The translations under genes were made by a program, and so were the position numbers. A stretch of DNA of 64,000 bases from an uncultured Chitinophaga sp. (GTDB lineage: Bacteria > Bacteroidota > Bacteroidia > Chitinophagales > Chitinophagaceae), in NCBI RefSeq assembly GCF_902168175.1, contig NZ_CABHOU010000073.1, positions 1-64,000 on the forward strand. Reading direction: 5' to 3'. The notes below the pieces were generated by a model. It saw only the letters and a program-made list of their open reading frames with translations, ran no database searches and was not told where the DNA came from. Numbering within the stretch: the stretch's first letter is position 1; the number at the start of each line of letters is the position of its first letter. This document shows, in pieces, positions 8,072 to 16,466 of the stretch.

Positions 8072-10213
8072 TTATTCTTTTATCTGGTTGATCCGTTGGG
8101 TGTTACCCGTAAAGCGCCATTTGGCTCCCAGCATTACGATGCGGCCGGGTTGTGCGGGCATCAGCATATCGGTATAATCCATCAGGTTGTCTACCGTCAA
8201 CTGTACCGATAGTTTATCTTTCACCAGTTTCTTTTCCAGCGATGCGTTCAGCAGGTAATATCCATCGATGAACGTATCGTATTTGTCGAGAAAGCGGTTG
8301 TTATTTGCGTCGTCGTACCCGGCCTTACCACGATAGTTCACACGAAAGGTGGCGCTCATACCCAGTGGCGCGTATTCATAAAACACACGCACATTGCCCA
8401 TGTGCCGCGAGCGGTTTTCGAGACCGATATAATCAGACGCTTTTGAGGCGCGGGTTTCACCGGTTTCGTTGTTGCGAACTTTATTATAGGGATAACGGCC
8501 GCTCTTCACAGAATCGATCATGCCCCTGTCTTTTGCATATAATAACTGGTAACCGGCGCTTACTTCAAGACCTTTAATACCCGCCCAGCTAACATTGGCT
8601 TCCATCCCACCAGTAAATGATTTCTTCAGGTTGATGTACGACCATACCGGCTGAAAGTTCGTTTGCGTAGCCACCTGCACCGTATTAATAAAGTTGCTCA
8701 GATCGTTGTAAAATCCGCTCACCTCTATTTTCACCATTTTAACCGGCGTGAGTGTAATACCCAGGTTGTACGATACAGATGTTTCGGGCTTGAGGTCGTT
8801 ACTGATCGTTTTGGCAATGGGCCTGATCTCACTGATTTGTCCATTTGCCTGCATACTGGCCAGCACACTTGCTGCCTGCTCTACCCCCACTACCGTGTAA
8901 CCCGCCTGTGGATTGGTAAACACCTGGAAACGTTCTTTAAAACCGGGTGTTTTGTATCCCGTACCTACCGCTGCTTTAATGTCTAAAAAGGAGAAGGGCG
9001 AATAATTAAATCCAATACCTGGGTTGATGCGCCCTCCGTAATAATTATGATAATCGTAGCGGAAACCCAGCCTGGCGCCGGCTTTAACGCCAGGCTTCCA
9101 GTCGCCCTGCATATAGGCAAAAGCGGCTGACATAGCGTTCCCATTTATGAATTCGTTGTGCGCCATGGTTTCCAGGTTGCCGCCTACGCCGCCTGTTACC
9201 GAAACCGTGTTGCTGATGTTATTAACCGTTTGTACTTCGAGCCGGTGGAAATATTGGGCAAACTCGTTGCGCTGCAAAGTAGCTTTGCCGTTGCTTACCC
9301 GCTGGTTGCTTTCATAACGCGTAAGGTAGTACTGCGTTTTCAGCTTCCAGTTGTTACTGATGGACGATAACAACGCTACCGATCCATTCAGGTCACTTTC
9401 GTTCATTTTGTCTTTGTTCGCCGCCATGCCTGTGCCATACACCGATTCGTTTACCGAGGTACGTAAAGCACCCCTGCCCGTAAAACTTAACGTGTGTGCC
9501 GGCCCCAGTTTATAGCGCATGCGCCCCTGCATACTGTAACTATTGTAAGGCGGGGCTGTTACACCCTGGGTCAGGTACGGGTTTACATTAAACCCATCGG
9601 TATGAAAGAAGTTAAGTGATAACGAGGCATCCGCTTTACCAGCCGCAAAAGGTGTTTCTCCTTCCAGCGTGATATCGGTATTATTCTGCGTTCCATACCT
9701 TACCTGCGCCATTGCCTGGCGGCCATTGGTAATGTTTTGTCTGGTGATGATATTGATAACGCCTCCCAGCGCTTCGCTGCCGAACAAACAGGAAGAGGCG
9801 CCCTTTACGATCTCGATCCGTTCGATTTCCGATACAGTAATGCGCGACAAATCAAAGTTGCCACTGTTACGCCCGATCATGGGCTGCCCGTCGATGAGCA
9901 CCATGATATAGGCCGAACCTAAGCCCTGCATTTGCACGCCCACTGCTCTGGAACCAGCGCCAATGTCGCTTACCAGGGCAAGGCCCGTTTGTTCGCGCAA
10001 CACTTCGTCCAGCCGGCGGCTGCCCATCATGTCGAGCGCTTTTTTACTGATAACAGTTACTGGCATGGAGGCTTTACTGGTAAGAGGCTCCATACGCACA
10101 GCCCTAACATCAACCCCCTGCAATGTTTTCACATGCAGAGAACTGTCCTGGGCATACGTTTGGAAGCAAACCAAGCAAAGCAACATGCATTGCAGAGATT
10201 TGTCAATACGCAT
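8072..10213 (-). CDS. TonB-dependent outer-membrane receptor, HmuR-like
   Basis: A 713-residue outer-membrane receptor with a signal peptide ending CFQTYAQ. An N-terminal plug domain (about 35-160) shows VTVISKKALD, MVLIDGQPMIGRNS, RIEIVKGASSCLFGSEALGG and VINIIT. A 22-strand barrel region follows, with a terminal VDNLMDY segment and an aromatic-rich last strand. It lacks the N-terminal carboxypeptidase-like domain of SusC proteins and has no SusD partner, so it is a ligand-gated metal/haem-type receptor rather than a glycan one. It leads a five-gene operon with two HmuY-like lipoproteins, which makes haem the most likely substrate. A TATTTTTG -7-like element at 10324-10331 may start the operon. 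Confidence 0.9.
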   Translation of the reverse strand: MRIDKSLQCMLLCLVCFQTYAQDSSLHVKTLQGVDVRAVRMEPLTSKASMPVTVISKKALDMMGSRRLDEVLREQTGLALVSDIGAGSRAVGVQMQGLGSAYIMVLIDGQPMIGRNSGNFDLSRITVSEIERIEIVKGASSCLFGSEALGGVINIITRQNITNGRQAMAQVRYGTQNNTDITLEGETPFAAGKADASLSLNFFHTDGFNVNPYLTQGVTAPPYNSYSMQGRMRYKLGPAHTLSFTGRGALRTSVNESVYGTGMAANKDKMNESDLNGSVALLSSISNNWKLKTQYYLTRYESNQRVSNGKATLQRNEFAQYFHRLEVQTVNNISNTVSVTGGVGGNLETMAHNEFINGNAMSAAFAYMQGDWKPGVKAGARLGFRYDYHNYYGGRINPGIGFNYSPFSFLDIKAAVGTGYKTPGFKERFQVFTNPQAGYTVVGVEQAASVLASMQANGQISEIRPIAKTISNDLKPETSVSYNLGITLTPVKMVKIEVSGFYNDLSNFINTVQVATQTNFQPVWSYINLKKSFTGGMEANVSWAGIKGLEVSAGYQLLYAKDRGMIDSVKSGRYPYNKVRNNETGETRASKASDYIGLENRSRHMGNVRVFYEYAPLGMSATFRVNYRGKAGYDDANNNRFLDKYDTFIDGYYLLNASLEKKLVKDKLSVQLTVDNLMDYTDMLMPAQPGRIVMLGAKWRFTGNTQRINQIKE

Positions 10214-10424
10214 TATGTCGGAAATTACAACCGGCGGAGGCTGGGCTAAATTGAAATTCCAGAATAGCAGGCGGATGCTACAATGGTCTTATCGGGTGTT
10301 CGGGGCGGAGTATTTGAACGATGCAAAAATAGGAAGCAGGTTATATAGATCCTATGCGAAACGGGAAAACGATTTACGCGATCGGGAAATCTTTGTCGTA
10401 AATTAGTAACCTATTATTTCTTTT

Positions 10425-10625
10425 ATGACAAAAACAGACGCTCCCAAACCCGCAAAACTCTGCTACAATCATATTGGTGGCAAACTAGGTACCCTGCTAC
10501 TCGAAAACTTCATCGAAAAAGGCTGGATTGCCAAAGGCAATTCGGAGGATAAACATTATGAGATAACGCCTGAAGGCGAAAAGGGCTTCAAGAAACTGGG
10601 GATTGACCTGGCGGAGGTGAAGTAG
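10425..10625 (+). CDS. Stand-alone ArsR-type C-terminal winged-helix protein
   Basis: A 66-residue protein. LCYNHIGGKLGTLLLENFIEKGWI and YEITPEGEKGFKKLGID match the part of some ArsR-type regulators that follows the usual winged helix (LCYDHL-GGKLG ... YRLTPAG ... LGID). The DNA-binding HTH that normally precedes it is absent and there is no room for it in frame. It could be a DNA-binding or ligand-binding mini-protein, or a decayed regulator. It is divergent from the haem receptor (about 210 nt apart), so a link with that operon is possible but untested. Confidence 0.75.
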   Translation: MTKTDAPKPAKLCYNHIGGKLGTLLLENFIEKGWIAKGNSEDKHYEITPEGEKGFKKLGIDLAEVK

Positions 10626-10756
10626 CGTATGTGCGGTATGCTTCGCTTAGACGTGGGTTGCAGAAGCCTTAGATGACCGGTGTATACATGGCGTGATGCC
10701 TAATGTCTTTGACTAGATGATGAATCTTTAGGAACAGGCGGTGTATACATCACGGT

Positions 10757-10791
10757 AATATATAAAGACCGGCGCCACTCAACAGCACCGG
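10757..10791 (-). terminator. Possible terminator of the Nudix regulator gene
   Basis: Imperfect inverted repeat around CCGGCGC (769-775) and GCACCGG (785-791), with TTTATATATT following on the minus strand. Weak. Confidence 0.4.
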
Positions 10792-10805
10792 CCGTATAAA
10801 TGATC

Positions 10806-11501
10806 TTAAATCTCAAACACCATCCCGCGCTGCATCAGCTCACCATACTTCGACTTGTCGAACCGGTAAAGGTTCGCTCCTTTTTTGGAAGTACTCTTAT
10901 CCTTCTCATCCAGCTTCTCTAAAATATCCATCGCTAATATCTTTTTTCTGAAGTTACGTTTATCCAGCGGGCGCTGGTAAATCTCTTCGTAAAGGTTACG
11001 CAGCTGTGGTAAACTGAATTTCTCTGGTAATAATTCAAACCCGATCGGATGGAAATGGGCTTTGTCGCGCAGTTTCATCAATGCATCGGTTATCATCTGC
11101 CCATGATCAAATATCAGATCGGGGATTTCCTGTAAAGTAAGCCAGTGCGCATCATATTCAGCCGATAGCTGTGGTAAATGTTCGCTGATACGGATTAAAG
11201 CATAGTAGGCAACAGATATTACCCGGCCGCCTGTATCGCGGTTTACGTCGCCATAGCAATGCAGCTGGTCCATGTAGATATTGTCAAGCCCTGTATTTAC
11301 CTGTAGTACGCGGGCGGCGGCATCGTTTAAGCTTTCGCCATCGTGTACAAACCCACCCATCAGCGACCAGGCGCCATGGTAAGGGGCAGGCAAACGCTTT
11401 ACGATCAGCAGTTTAAGCTGGCCATTCTCAAACCCAAAAATGATACAATCTACTGCCACCATGTGCCGGGGCGCACCGGTGTAAAACGAGGTAACACTCA
11501 T
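10806..11501 (-). CDS. Nudix-fold transcriptional regulator, NrtR/AraR type
   Basis: A 231-residue protein with an N-terminal Nudix fold (about 12-145) and a C-terminal winged helix (about 150-231, with YEEIYQRPLDKRNFRKKIL). This is the architecture of NrtR-family regulators, which sense a nucleotide-sugar or sugar ligand with a Nudix domain. The Nudix box starts well (GGFVHDGES) but the REUXEE part reads RVLQVN, so the metal-binding glutamates are missing and hydrolysis is unlikely; ligand sensing is the better guess. AraR of Bacteroides has this layout, but no sugar genes are nearby. The regulated genes are unknown. Confidence 0.85.
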   Translation of the reverse strand: MSVTSFYTGAPRHMVAVDCIIFGFENGQLKLLIVKRLPAPYHGAWSLMGGFVHDGESLNDAAARVLQVNTGLDNIYMDQLHCYGDVNRDTGGRVISVAYYALIRISEHLPQLSAEYDAHWLTLQEIPDLIFDHGQMITDALMKLRDKAHFHPIGFELLPEKFSLPQLRNLYEEIYQRPLDKRNFRKKILAMDILEKLDEKDKSTSKKGANLYRFDKSKYGELMQRGMVFEI

Positions 11502-11551
11502 ACGTGGTAATTATAAAATTCAAATTAGTTATTATGGTTGATAAATTATCC

Positions 11552-12046
11552 TCAGATCCTCACTTTACTCCGCGAAAACTCAATATAATCGGTATTAGGC
11601 ACTTTAACAACACCGGCCTGCCTTAACAGGGTGATTACCTGCCCGCGGTGATAGGTAGAATGGTTAAAGAGGTGGTATAAAGACTGCCATACCAGCGACT
11701 TACAATTCACCAGCCTGCCGTTACGGTACTCCATCGTATGCTCCAGCCGCACCTGTGTAGCCTTGTCGGTAAAATCACGCAATGCTTTTGACTGCAATAA
11801 GAACTTATCTGCAAACCCGGCGAAGCTGCCCTCGTATTGCGGTATCAGCGAACGCTCGGCCATCATGAACCGCTGGTACCATAACGCCTCTATGCCCCAT
11901 ATATGGTACACCGTTAGCCGTAACGAAGGATAACTGCTGACAAAGGGCTTATCCAGTATCTCATCCGGCAATACGAGTAATGCTTTGCAAATACACTGGT
12001 TGGCCCAAATGTTATAAACTGCGGCCTGTTGAAGTAGTTCCTTCAT
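11552..12046 (-). CDS. DinB-family protein
   Basis: A 164-residue four-helix-bundle protein of the DinB/YfiT superfamily. The start giving MKELLQQAAVYNIWAN is chosen; a longer frame would run back across the promoter of the divergent gene. Three His positions typical of the metal site are visible: YHIWG early and HLFNHSTYHRGQV near the end (the HxxxH of the family). Members act as metal-dependent thiol transferases or have no known role; the substrate here is unknown. It lies 50 nt downstream of the Nudix regulator start on the same strand and is divergent from the trans-sulfuration gene. Confidence 0.85.
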   Translation of the reverse strand: MKELLQQAAVYNIWANQCICKALLVLPDEILDKPFVSSYPSLRLTVYHIWGIEALWYQRFMMAERSLIPQYEGSFAGFADKFLLQSKALRDFTDKATQVRLEHTMEYRNGRLVNCKSLVWQSLYHLFNHSTYHRGQVITLLRQAGVVKVPNTDYIEFSRSKVRI

Positions 12047-12047
12047 G

Positions 12048-12055
12048 TATATTTG
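12048..12055 (+). promoter_or_regulatory. -7-like element for the trans-sulfuration gene
   Basis: TATATTTG fits the Bacteroidota TAnnTTTG consensus, with a TTG 16 nt upstream at 12029-12031. It would give a leader of about 75 nt. The site overlaps the start of the divergent dinB-like gene. Confidence 0.35.
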
Positions 12056-12137
12056 TGTTTTATCAGCATTCTCTATAAATGTAAGCGTTCCCCCTGTAAA
12101 TCCGGAACCCTTATTCATAGTGACTAAAATTTTGTTT

Positions 12138-13361
12138 ATGGCCGATCTCCATCTTAACGGGTTTAGTTCTGTTTGCATACATGGCGGACATACAAACGAT
12201 CCCAATTACTCGCACCTCACGCCCATTTATGCCTCTTCTACCTTTACCTACGACTCGGCCGAACAAGGTATGCGCCGGTTTGCAGGTACCGAAGAGGGGT
12301 ATATATACACCCGTATGGGTAATCCCAACTTCACGGAAGCGGAGCGTAAAATAGCGGCCCTGGAAGCTTTCGGACTGGCTTTGCCTGACGGTACGCCACT
12401 GCAGCTCAAAGCGATCCTGCACGCCTCCGGCATGGCGGCACTCACCACGCTGTTCCTGGGCAACCTGAAGGCGGGCGATAAGATCGTTACACACCTTTCT
12501 CTTTACGGTGGCACCGACGAACTATTCCAGAAAATACTGCCCGGCCTGGGCATTACGGCCCTGGTCATTGATATGCACGATATCGCAGCTACTGAAACGG
12601 CCATTAAGGCGGATAGTTCGATCAAAATGATGTATATCGAAACGCCATCCAATCCAACCCTGCGCTGCGTCGACCTGGAAGAACTGATTGCGCTGGCAAC
12701 TGAGTATGACCTTATAACAGCGGTCGATAATACATTCGCCACACCCTACCTGCAACAGCCTTTCGCGTTTGGCGCCGATTACGTATTTCATTCCACCACT
12801 AAATTCCTGAACGGCCATGGGTCCGCTATCGGCGGGGTGATTATTGGGCGTGATATAGCGCATATGAATAAGGGCATGCTTAAAACTCACCACCTGTTGG
12901 GTGGCAACAGTAACCCCTTCGACGCGTACCTGCTCACCATGGGCATCAAAACCCTGGAAGTTCGTATGGAGCGCCATTGCCATAATGCAATGGAAGTAGC
13001 GGGCTTCCTGGAACAACATCCGGCAATCTCGCAGGTAAACTACCTGGGCCTGCCCTCTCACCCCGACTTTGCCATTGCAGCCAAACAAATGAAACATGCA
13101 GGTGCTATGATGAGCTTTGAACTGAAAGGTGGCATGGAGGCTGGCGTTAAATTCATCAACAAACTGCAAATGTGTATCAGGGCCGTTTCGCTTGGCACCT
13201 GCGATACGCTTATTTGTCACCCGGCCAGCATGACGCACTTCGGTGTTCCGAAGGAAACCCGGGAACAATATGGCATCACCGATGGATTAATCCGCATGAG
13301 CGTAGGCATCGAATCTATAGAAGATATTATCAACGACCTTGAACAGGCATTACAAGCATAA
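12138..13361 (+). CDS. PLP-dependent trans-sulfuration enzyme (methionine gamma-lyase / cystathionine gamma-synthase family)
   Basis: A 407-residue cytoplasmic Cys/Met-metabolism enzyme. Landmarks are YTRMGNPN (Tyr57, Arg59 for the phosphate of the neighbouring subunit), Tyr123 in SLYGGT, Asp197 in AVDNTF and the Schiff-base Lys222 in FHSTTKFLNGHG. The C-terminal half (MGIKTLEVRMERHC to SVGIESIEDI) is typical. The Cys of Pseudomonas methionine gamma-lyase next to the Tyr is Gly here, so the exact reaction (gamma-lyase or gamma-synthase) cannot be told from sequence. Start MADLHLNGFSS fits the family; a longer frame to 12045 is rejected. A GNAT gene follows 2 nt later, indicating an operon. 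Confidence 0.88.
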   Translation: MADLHLNGFSSVCIHGGHTNDPNYSHLTPIYASSTFTYDSAEQGMRRFAGTEEGYIYTRMGNPNFTEAERKIAALEAFGLALPDGTPLQLKAILHASGMAALTTLFLGNLKAGDKIVTHLSLYGGTDELFQKILPGLGITALVIDMHDIAATETAIKADSSIKMMYIETPSNPTLRCVDLEELIALATEYDLITAVDNTFATPYLQQPFAFGADYVFHSTTKFLNGHGSAIGGVIIGRDIAHMNKGMLKTHHLLGGNSNPFDAYLLTMGIKTLEVRMERHCHNAMEVAGFLEQHPAISQVNYLGLPSHPDFAIAAKQMKHAGAMMSFELKGGMEAGVKFINKLQMCIRAVSLGTCDTLICHPASMTHFGVPKETREQYGITDGLIRMSVGIESIEDIINDLEQALQA

Positions 13362-13363
13362 AT

Positions 13364-13822
13364 ATGAATAACAACATGATAATCAGGGAAGCCCGGCGCG
13401 AAGACTGCGCCGCACTGCTGGAGCTGGTACGGGAGCTGGCTGTTTATGAGAAAGCACCGGACGAGGTGACTGTTACGCTCGAACACTTCGAAGAGTCGGG
13501 CTTCGGTCCTAACCCGGTATGGAAGGCCTTTGTAGCCGAAGATGGGGATAAGATCGTCGGCTTTGCGCTTTATTACATCCGTTACTCTACCTGGAAGGGG
13601 TGCCGCATGTACCTCGAAGACCTGCTGGTAACGGAAAGCTATCGGGGCCAGGGCATTGGCCGCCTGTTATTCGACAAGCTGATAGCGGAGGCCAAAGAGA
13701 AAAAGTTCAGTGGTATGGTTTGGCAGGTGCTGGAATGGAATGAGCCGGGCATCAACTTCTATAAAAAATATGATGCAAAGTTTGACCCCGGGTGGTGGAA
13801 CGCCAGCATAGATATCATGTAA
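13364..13822 (+). CDS. GNAT-family N-acetyltransferase (spermidine/thialysine acetyltransferase-like)
   Basis: A 152-residue single-domain acetyltransferase. The acetyl-CoA loop is RGQGIG (94-99), followed by LLFDKLI. Before it is MYLEDLLVTESY, and after it VWQVLEWNEPGINFYKKY, a pattern shared with the SSAT/diamine and thialysine acetyltransferases. A small amine is therefore a reasonable substrate guess. The gene begins 2 nt after the trans-sulfuration enzyme, suggesting that the pair works on sulfur amino-acid derivatives; this is inference. An alternative ATG four codons later is possible. Confidence 0.88.
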   Translation: MNNNMIIREARREDCAALLELVRELAVYEKAPDEVTVTLEHFEESGFGPNPVWKAFVAEDGDKIVGFALYYIRYSTWKGCRMYLEDLLVTESYRGQGIGRLLFDKLIAEAKEKKFSGMVWQVLEWNEPGINFYKKYDAKFDPGWWNASIDIM

Positions 13823-13829
13823 ATGAGAA

Positions 13830-13854
13830 CGGGCAGGTCATAAAGACCTGCCCG
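13830..13854. terminator. Bidirectional terminator-like hairpin
   Basis: CGGGCAGGTC / GACCTGCCCG with a 5-nt loop directly after the GNAT stop, followed by a T-rich stretch. It lies between converging genes. Confidence 0.7.
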
Positions 13855-13891
13855 CATCATTTATTATTATTCCTAAATCACACTCGTCGTA

Positions 13892-14290
13892 CTATAACTT
13901 CGTAAATTCCAATATGTCTGGCAGGTCAATCCGGTGGTAAAAGTTGCCTACCTGGAAACTTGTCTTCGAATCGTTCAGTTTAAAGAAATACTTTTCACCG
14001 TAACGGCTTGAAGATAACAGATTTGATACCTGTATGCTATCACCGCTAAGCTCATATACATAACTTGAATTAAAATGCCTGGAATCGAATGGTTCCAGTC
14101 CCACCCTCAGTTCCAGGATATATAACTGAGTACCGGCACTCTTACCGTCCGGCGAAGCCATCGGGAAAGTGATCGTATCTTTTCTTAAGGATGTTTCAAC
14201 CCACCTGGTACGCCTGTCCGGCCCGGCGGAGTCGGATTTGGAACAGGATGAAAACAGGGCCAGAAGCAGTAGCGGTAACAACCATTTCAT
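13892..14290 (-). CDS. Small lipoprotein of unknown function
   Basis: A 132-residue lipoprotein. The signal MKWLLPLLLLALFSSC gives Cys16; this start is preferred to one 12 codons upstream. The mature part is beta-rich, with RRTRWVETSLRKDTITF early and YFFKLNDSKTSFQVGNFYHRIDLP late. No known family is recognised. It is followed on the same strand by two more lipoprotein genes reading toward it, and together they look like a set of envelope proteins typical of this phylum. Confidence 0.75.
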   Translation of the reverse strand: MKWLLPLLLLALFSSCSKSDSAGPDRRTRWVETSLRKDTITFPMASPDGKSAGTQLYILELRVGLEPFDSRHFNSSYVYELSGDSIQVSNLLSSSRYGEKYFFKLNDSKTSFQVGNFYHRIDLPDILEFTKL

Positions 14291-14425
14291 ATTGTTATAG
14301 GTTTTTGTAATCGTGTAACGGGACATGCCCCTGAAAAGTTACTTTTTCTGCCGGAAAAGCCACTGCGCTTTTACAGCTGTCCACAAAAAGAGGCTGTCGC
14401 CAGCCGGACCACAGGCAACCATATT

Positions 14426-14620
14426 TTATTTCCCCTTATTATACTCAGCCTGCTCGTACCGCGAGCGCAGTACCAGCAAATGCCCACTGCGCGCAGGCAC
14501 CAGCGGCTCGGCAAGGGTCACTTCCGACAGTGTTTCCTCCTTTACAAGATAATTATCCCTCTCTCTTTCACAACTCACCATCACTACTAACAGCACTATC
14601 AGTGTTATTGTAAATCTCAT
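14426..14620 (-). CDS. Very small lipoprotein
   Basis: A 64-residue frame with a clear lipoprotein signal, MRFTITLIVLLVVMVSC (Cys17), then a charged mature tail of about 47 residues. It lies 44 nt downstream of a CBM9-like lipoprotein gene on the same strand, so it may be in one transcript. The lipobox supports a real gene, but the mature part matches nothing recognised. Confidence 0.6.
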   Translation of the reverse strand: MRFTITLIVLLVVMVSCERERDNYLVKEETLSEVTLAEPLVPARSGHLLVLRSRYEQAEYNKGK

Positions 14621-14664
14621 GATGTTAAAGCGTTTGAATATAGAACGCCTTCATCCCCAAAAAG

Positions 14665-15447
14665 TTACCGGCCCTCCAGGAATAAATCGCCAAACACGTC
14701 TGCCGTTATCCAGGCAAGATTCCTGTTCTGCCCGTCGATGTATACACTGCCGATCATATTTTCACGCATGGGACTGCGGTCGTTGTCGTTATAGGCAATG
14801 GCAAAACCGATGCGTTTACCGTCGAATAAGTTTACCGGTTTATCTTTCACATCCCCTTTATACGTATGCGGAAACAGGCGAAAGGCCAGTTCCCATGTGG
14901 CGGTATCGCCACGGGTGTCGATTTTTACGTTACAATGTGTGGGGTAAAGTTGCGCGGTACTGTCTGGCCCCATATCCACAATACGGCCATCAAGGCCAAT
15001 GTGGTAAGCGAACGCATTGTAGGTATATTGGTGATCGCCGCCAGAATGGTCCTCGTCGAGGTATACCGTCAGGCAGTCGTCGTCCCAATAGTTATCGAGC
15101 GGTTTATGGGTGTTTAGCAGTGTATCGTCCTTAATTTCCGCCAATATGTACAGGTATTCCTTATCCCAGGCCACTTTGTACCGGCCCGCAAAGTCAATAC
15201 TGTCGTACTTCGGGCCTATCCAGTTGTGATCGATGGCGTGCCAGGTGGTTTGGTTCCAGCAGCTGTCATCCCCTACTCCATCTATGCGGGGCTGTGTAGT
15301 GGCCTGCGGGGCGACTATCTTAGCCGGCAGTATGTTCGTGGCAGTCGGCACAGAACTGGTATCCGGCCGGTCGCGGGGTACACCCGCACGCTGGCGGCAG
15401 GCCGAAGCGAGTAGTACAAACAGGAAAACAGTCAACAGGTTTCTCAT
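14665..15447 (-). CDS. CBM9-like (DOMON-fold) sugar-binding lipoprotein
   Basis: A 260-residue lipoprotein (MRNLLTVFLFVLLASAC, Cys17). The mature part has the carbohydrate-binding family 9-like pattern: IDGVGDDSCWNQTTWHAI, then AWDKEYLYILAEIKDD, WDDDCLTVYLDEDHSGGDH, TATWELAFRLFP, and KRIGFAIAYNDND near the end. Such domains bind sugars at the ends of polysaccharides or act as sensor/anchor modules. No catalytic domain is attached, so it is probably a surface binding protein. The ligand is unknown. Confidence 0.85.
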   Translation of the reverse strand: MRNLLTVFLFVLLASACRQRAGVPRDRPDTSSVPTATNILPAKIVAPQATTQPRIDGVGDDSCWNQTTWHAIDHNWIGPKYDSIDFAGRYKVAWDKEYLYILAEIKDDTLLNTHKPLDNYWDDDCLTVYLDEDHSGGDHQYTYNAFAYHIGLDGRIVDMGPDSTAQLYPTHCNVKIDTRGDTATWELAFRLFPHTYKGDVKDKPVNLFDGKRIGFAIAYNDNDRSPMRENMIGSVYIDGQNRNLAWITADVFGDLFLEGR

Positions 15448-15463
15448 AGCACATCATCTGGAT

Positions 15464-15502
15464 TAATAAAAAAAGCCGGGTAATGCGTAAACATTACCCG
15501 GC
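15464..15502 (-). terminator. Terminator of fabD
   Basis: Perfect 11-bp stem GCCGGGTAATG / CATTACCCGGC (15475-15485, 15492-15502), 23 nt after the fabD stop, then seven T on the minus strand. Confidence 0.9.
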
Positions 15503-15525
15503 CAGTATTATTACAAACGTTGTGC

Positions 15526-16407
15526 TTAATTCACCCCGTCGGCTGTTACAGTTTTGTCAATTTTACCTACCAATCCCTGCAATACTTTCCCAGGACCTAC
15601 TTCTGTAAAACGACCCGCACCATCGGCTACCATTGCCTGAACCGACTGTGTCCATCTTACGGCACCGGTAAGTTGAGAGATAAGGTTTTGTTTGATTTCA
15701 GCCGCTTCCGTTACCGCTTTTGCTACCACATTTTGGTAAACCGGGCAGATAGGCGTGCTGAAGGTAGTAGATTCAATCGCTTTTTGCAGTTCTTCCTGTG
15801 CAGGTGCCATTAACGGAGAGTGGAAAGCGCCGCCTACAGGCAGTACCAGTGCTCTTTTAGCACCAGCAGCTTTCATTTTTTCGCAGGCCACATCAATACC
15901 TTTGATAGAGCCGGAAATCACCAGCTGGCCGGGACAATTATAGTTAGCGGCCACTACTACCTCGTCAGTGATAGAAGCGCAGATCTCTTCTACTTTTGCA
16001 TCTTCCAAACCTAAAACCGCTGCCATAGTGGAAGGGTTTAGTTCGCAGGCCTTTTGCATGGCGTTAGCGCGAATGGCTACCAGTTTCAGCGCATCTTCGA
16101 ACGACAACACCTTGTTAGCCACGAGTGCAGAAAATTCGCCAAGAGAGTGACCCGCTACCATTTCAGGCTTCGCATCTTCCAAACAAAGGAAAGCGATCAC
16201 CGAGTGGAGGAATACGGCAGGCTGTGTTACATTCGTTTGTTTCAGCTGCTCTTCCGTGCCTTCGAACATAATGTCCGAAATACGGAAGCCTAATATATCA
16301 TTTGCCTTTTCGAATAAAGATTTAGCCTTTTCGCTGGTCTCATAGAGATTTTTGCCCATACCCGGAAACTGGGAACCCTGTCCGGGGAATACGTATGCAT
16401 GCTTCAT
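15526..16407 (-). CDS. fabD: Malonyl-CoA:ACP transacylase (FabD)
   Basis: Loads malonyl groups from CoA onto acyl carrier protein for fatty-acid synthesis in the cytoplasm. The 293 residues are normal. The start MKHAYVFPGQGSQFPGMG is the usual FabD opening; an upstream extension of 58 codons is rejected. Catalytic Ser88 lies in AGHSLGEFSAL, Arg113 in AIRANAMQ and His196 in GGAFHSPLM. The gene lies 59 nt after folE on the same strand and ends at a strong terminator. Confidence 0.95.
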   Translation of the reverse strand: MKHAYVFPGQGSQFPGMGKNLYETSEKAKSLFEKANDILGFRISDIMFEGTEEQLKQTNVTQPAVFLHSVIAFLCLEDAKPEMVAGHSLGEFSALVANKVLSFEDALKLVAIRANAMQKACELNPSTMAAVLGLEDAKVEEICASITDEVVVAANYNCPGQLVISGSIKGIDVACEKMKAAGAKRALVLPVGGAFHSPLMAPAQEELQKAIESTTFSTPICPVYQNVVAKAVTEAAEIKQNLISQLTGAVRWTQSVQAMVADGAGRFTEVGPGKVLQGLVGKIDKTVTADGVN

Positions 16408-16466
16408 GGTTAATGTTTTTTTTGCATTTGTCGGGCAAAGAAACGGAAAAAAAGATGATATCCAAC

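Noticed and set aside
8072..10213. SusC-type glycan receptor
   Set aside because: No N-terminal carboxypeptidase-like domain and no SusD partner; HmuY-like neighbours point to haem instead.
12522..13268. 248-codon minus-strand frame inside the trans-sulfuration gene
   Set aside because: Shadow frame; the plus-strand gene carries all PLP-enzyme motifs.
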